Shown here: positions 62,615 to 64,000 of the stretch, piece by piece
Layout: the number at the start of each line of letters is the position of its first letter
Numbering within the stretch: position 1 is the stretch's first letter
NCBI RefSeq assembly: GCF_947491795.1
Contig: NZ_CANLKW010000001.1
Span: 186,001 to 250,000, forward strand
Source of the DNA: an uncultured Roseobacter sp.
GTDB taxonomy: Bacteria > Pseudomonadota > Alphaproteobacteria > Rhodobacterales > Rhodobacteraceae
Reading direction: 5' to 3'
Length of the DNA: 64,000 nt
The notes under the pieces: model-generated
What the model saw: the letters and a program-made list of their open reading frames with translations, nothing else
Databases searched by the model: none
What the model was told of the DNA's origin: nothing
Position numbers and translations under genes: made by a program

Positions 62615-63499
62615 TCAGCAAACGTCCTGCCGCTCCAGAAAACCGAGCAGCTCCTGTGTGGTCTGCTCCGGGTACTGGTCGACAAAAAAGTGTCCACCGG
62701 GGACAGCTCGATGGGACATATCGCTCAGTCTGTCCTGCCACGTCGAGGGGATGTCATAGGCTTTTGCCATTGCGCCGTCTGCGCCATAGAGAACGAGCGC
62801 AGGGCAATCGACCCGCCGCTCCAGATCTGCGGCATCAAGGTCGAAATCAACCTGCAGAGCCGCGCGGTAGTCGGCACACATGCCGCGAATGGCCTCCGGG
62901 TCGCGCCACGCGGCTCTGTATGCTGTCAGGGCTTCCGGATCAAAGTCAGACAAATGCGCTGCCCCCCATCCCAGCAGACAACTTTCAAAATAGGCGTCGG
63001 GGTCATGTGCGATCATTGTCTCGGGGAAAGGCGCGGGTTGTGCCAGGAAAAACCAGTGGTAGTAAGCGGCTGCAACCTGCCGCGTTAGCTCATCCAGCAA
63101 CAGATGCGTGGGCACGATATCCATAACGGTCAGCGTGCGCACAAGCTCCGGCGCGTCCAGCGCCAGACGGTGTGCGACACGTCCACCCCGGTCGTGCCCG
63201 ACCACATGAACCTCTGTCTCGCCGAAATGCCGCATCAGCGCGCGCTGATCTGCAGCCATATGCCGGAATGAATAGGGGGCTGTTCCGGGCGGTTTGCCGC
63301 TCGCGCCATATCCCCGCAGGTCAGGCGCATAAACTGTATGGTTTTTCGCCAGAAAAGGCGCCACCGCATGCCACATGGCATGTGTCTGCGGAAAACCGTG
63401 CAGCAACAGCACAGGAGGACCTGCGCCACCGTGCGTTACACGCACCTGCAGCCCGTCGCAGTCGACCATTTCTGTCGTGAAGCCCTCAAACATGGTCAC
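62615..63499 (-). CDS. Alpha/beta hydrolase of the fluoroacetate dehalogenase type
   Basis: A 294-residue alpha/beta hydrolase. From memory, it carries the residues of fluoroacetate dehalogenase: nucleophile D103 with R104 and R107 (GHDRGGR), acid D127 (MDIVPTH), H148 and W149 in YYHWFFLAQPAP, Y211 and the catalytic H270 in GGHFF. LLHGFPQTHAMWHAV and DLRGYGASGKP are also close. The wild-type substrate may be another haloacetate or an epoxide-like compound, so activity is inference. The GTG at 63499 or the ATG at 63493 may start it. It is next to an M20 peptidase on the same strand. Confidence 0.82.
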   Translation of the reverse strand: MTMFEGFTTEMVDCDGLQVRVTHGGAGPPVLLLHGFPQTHAMWHAVAPFLAKNHTVYAPDLRGYGASGKPPGTAPYSFRHMAADQRALMRHFGETEVHVVGHDRGGRVAHRLALDAPELVRTLTVMDIVPTHLLLDELTRQVAAAYYHWFFLAQPAPFPETMIAHDPDAYFESCLLGWGAAHLSDFDPEALTAYRAAWRDPEAIRGMCADYRAALQVDFDLDAADLERRVDCPALVLYGADGAMAKAYDIPSTWQDRLSDMSHRAVPGGHFFVDQYPEQTTQELLGFLERQDVC

Positions 63500-64000
63500 T
63501 CACGTCAGGGCGGCGAGGATGCGCGCCCAGCTTCGTGTGCCCTTGTGAAAGCTTTCCAGATCGTATTTTTCATTCGGTGAATGCAACGCATCGTCGTCCT
63601 TGCCAAACCCGATCAGCATCGGGGTCGTGCCGAGGATTTCCTGGAAATGCCCTGCGATTGGGATTGAGCCGCCGCAGCCCACATAGGCCGCCGGCACCTG
63701 CCACTCATCTGTCAGAGCCTGGCGTGCGGCCTCAAAGGCCGGATCGCTGGTTTCAGTCTGCGACGCGCCGCTGGCACCATGCCCGCCAAAGCTGACCTTG
63801 CAGTCGGGGGGCAGCATGTCGCGCACCATAGCGCGGAAGTTTTCGCGGATGGCCAGCGGATCCTGGGTACCAACAAGGCGGAAACTTATCTTGGCATGCG
63901 CCTGGGACGGCAGCACGGTTTTAAAACCGTCGCCCGTGTAGCCCCCCCAGATACCGTTGACCTCGCAGGTCGGGCGCGACCAGATCATTTCAAGCGGGGT
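63500..64000 (-). CDS. M20-family peptidase, C-terminal part (cut by window edge)
   Basis: The gene continues past the right edge; about 166 C-terminal residues are visible. Family features include the dimerisation-domain segment LPSQAHAKISFRLVGTQDP, GCGGSIPIAGHFQEILG and the metal-ligand DDALHSPNEKYDLESF near the end, as in M20 dipeptidases. The N-terminal metal-binding part is outside. Product probably a di- or tripeptidase-like amidohydrolase; specificity unknown. Its stop codon immediately precedes the hydrolase GTG. Confidence 0.85.
   Translation of the reverse strand, partial: TPLEMIWSRPTCEVNGIWGGYTGDGFKTVLPSQAHAKISFRLVGTQDPLAIRENFRAMVRDMLPPDCKVSFGGHGASGASQTETSDPAFEAARQALTDEWQVPAAYVGCGGSIPIAGHFQEILGTTPMLIGFGKDDDALHSPNEKYDLESFHKGTRSWARILAALT

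Overview
The window is about 64 kb of a GC-rich chromosome from an alphaproteobacterium, most likely a marine Rhodobacterales (Roseobacter-group) organism. This rests on several traits seen together: two VPLPA-CTERM surface proteins, a form II coxSLM cluster, paired gap genes with a tiny membrane protein between them, ZapA next to a coiled-coil protein, a cysteine cluster of the cysG-DUF2849-cysI-cysH-DUF934-fpr type, a dctBD-dctPQM TRAP system and a RimB-RimK fusion. No prophage, integrase, transposase, plasmid origin or CRISPR array was seen, so this looks like ordinary core and metabolic chromosome.

Layout. 0-7 kb: end of an MFS transporter, uvrA, a small exported protein, an MmgE/PrpD protein and an unusual single reading frame joining 3-hydroxyisobutyryl-CoA hydrolase to 3-hydroxyisobutyrate dehydrogenase. 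7-9 kb: two VPLPA-CTERM proteins. 9-12 kb: mmsA (next valine-degradation step) with a divergent LysR regulator, then a CBS protein. 12-18.4 kb: coaD, two GAPDH genes, a DUF808 membrane protein and tkt (central carbon). 18.6-20.8 kb: coiled-coil protein, zapA and an MliC-like protein facing bolA, a small protein and grxD. 20.9-27.5 kb: XdhC, a molybdopterin-binding protein, coxS, coxL (form II), coxM and a PNPOx-like flavoprotein. 27.9-30 kb: methanethiol oxidase-like SBP56 protein abutting a membrane protein. 30-37.8 kb: infC, an alanine-rich anchored protein, fpr, the assimilatory sulfate/sulfite reduction operon and its divergent Lrp regulator.

37.9-48.2 kb: cytochrome P450, dctB-dctD, dctPQM, tpiA, a 2OG-Fe(II) oxygenase, an IscA-type protein and a SufT-type DUF59 protein. 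48.5-51.7 kb: HWE histidine kinase with a translationally overlapping single-domain receiver, a poorly coding stretch, a short hypothetical gene and ppk2. 51.7-59 kb: RimB-RimK fusion, NfeD/SPFH pair, tgt, a soluble MCP-tip protein and lon. 59.2-64 kb: two related tRNA-Val genes around a histidine phosphatase, two small paralogous unknown proteins, a pirin, tRNA-Asp, a fluoroacetate-dehalogenase-like hydrolase and a cut M20 peptidase.

The genes fit a heterotroph using amino acids (valine), C4-dicarboxylates and one-carbon or sulfur compounds, with ferredoxin-linked sulfur assimilation. The most interesting points are the fused valine-pathway frame with an internal ribosome binding site and GTG, a probable AUC start codon in infC, a DctD without the sigma-54 contact loop, a tandem operator-like repeat upstream of gap, and a truncated soluble chemoreceptor tip. 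I did not find a convincing multi-gene system of an entirely unknown type; the candidates are individual proteins and sites.
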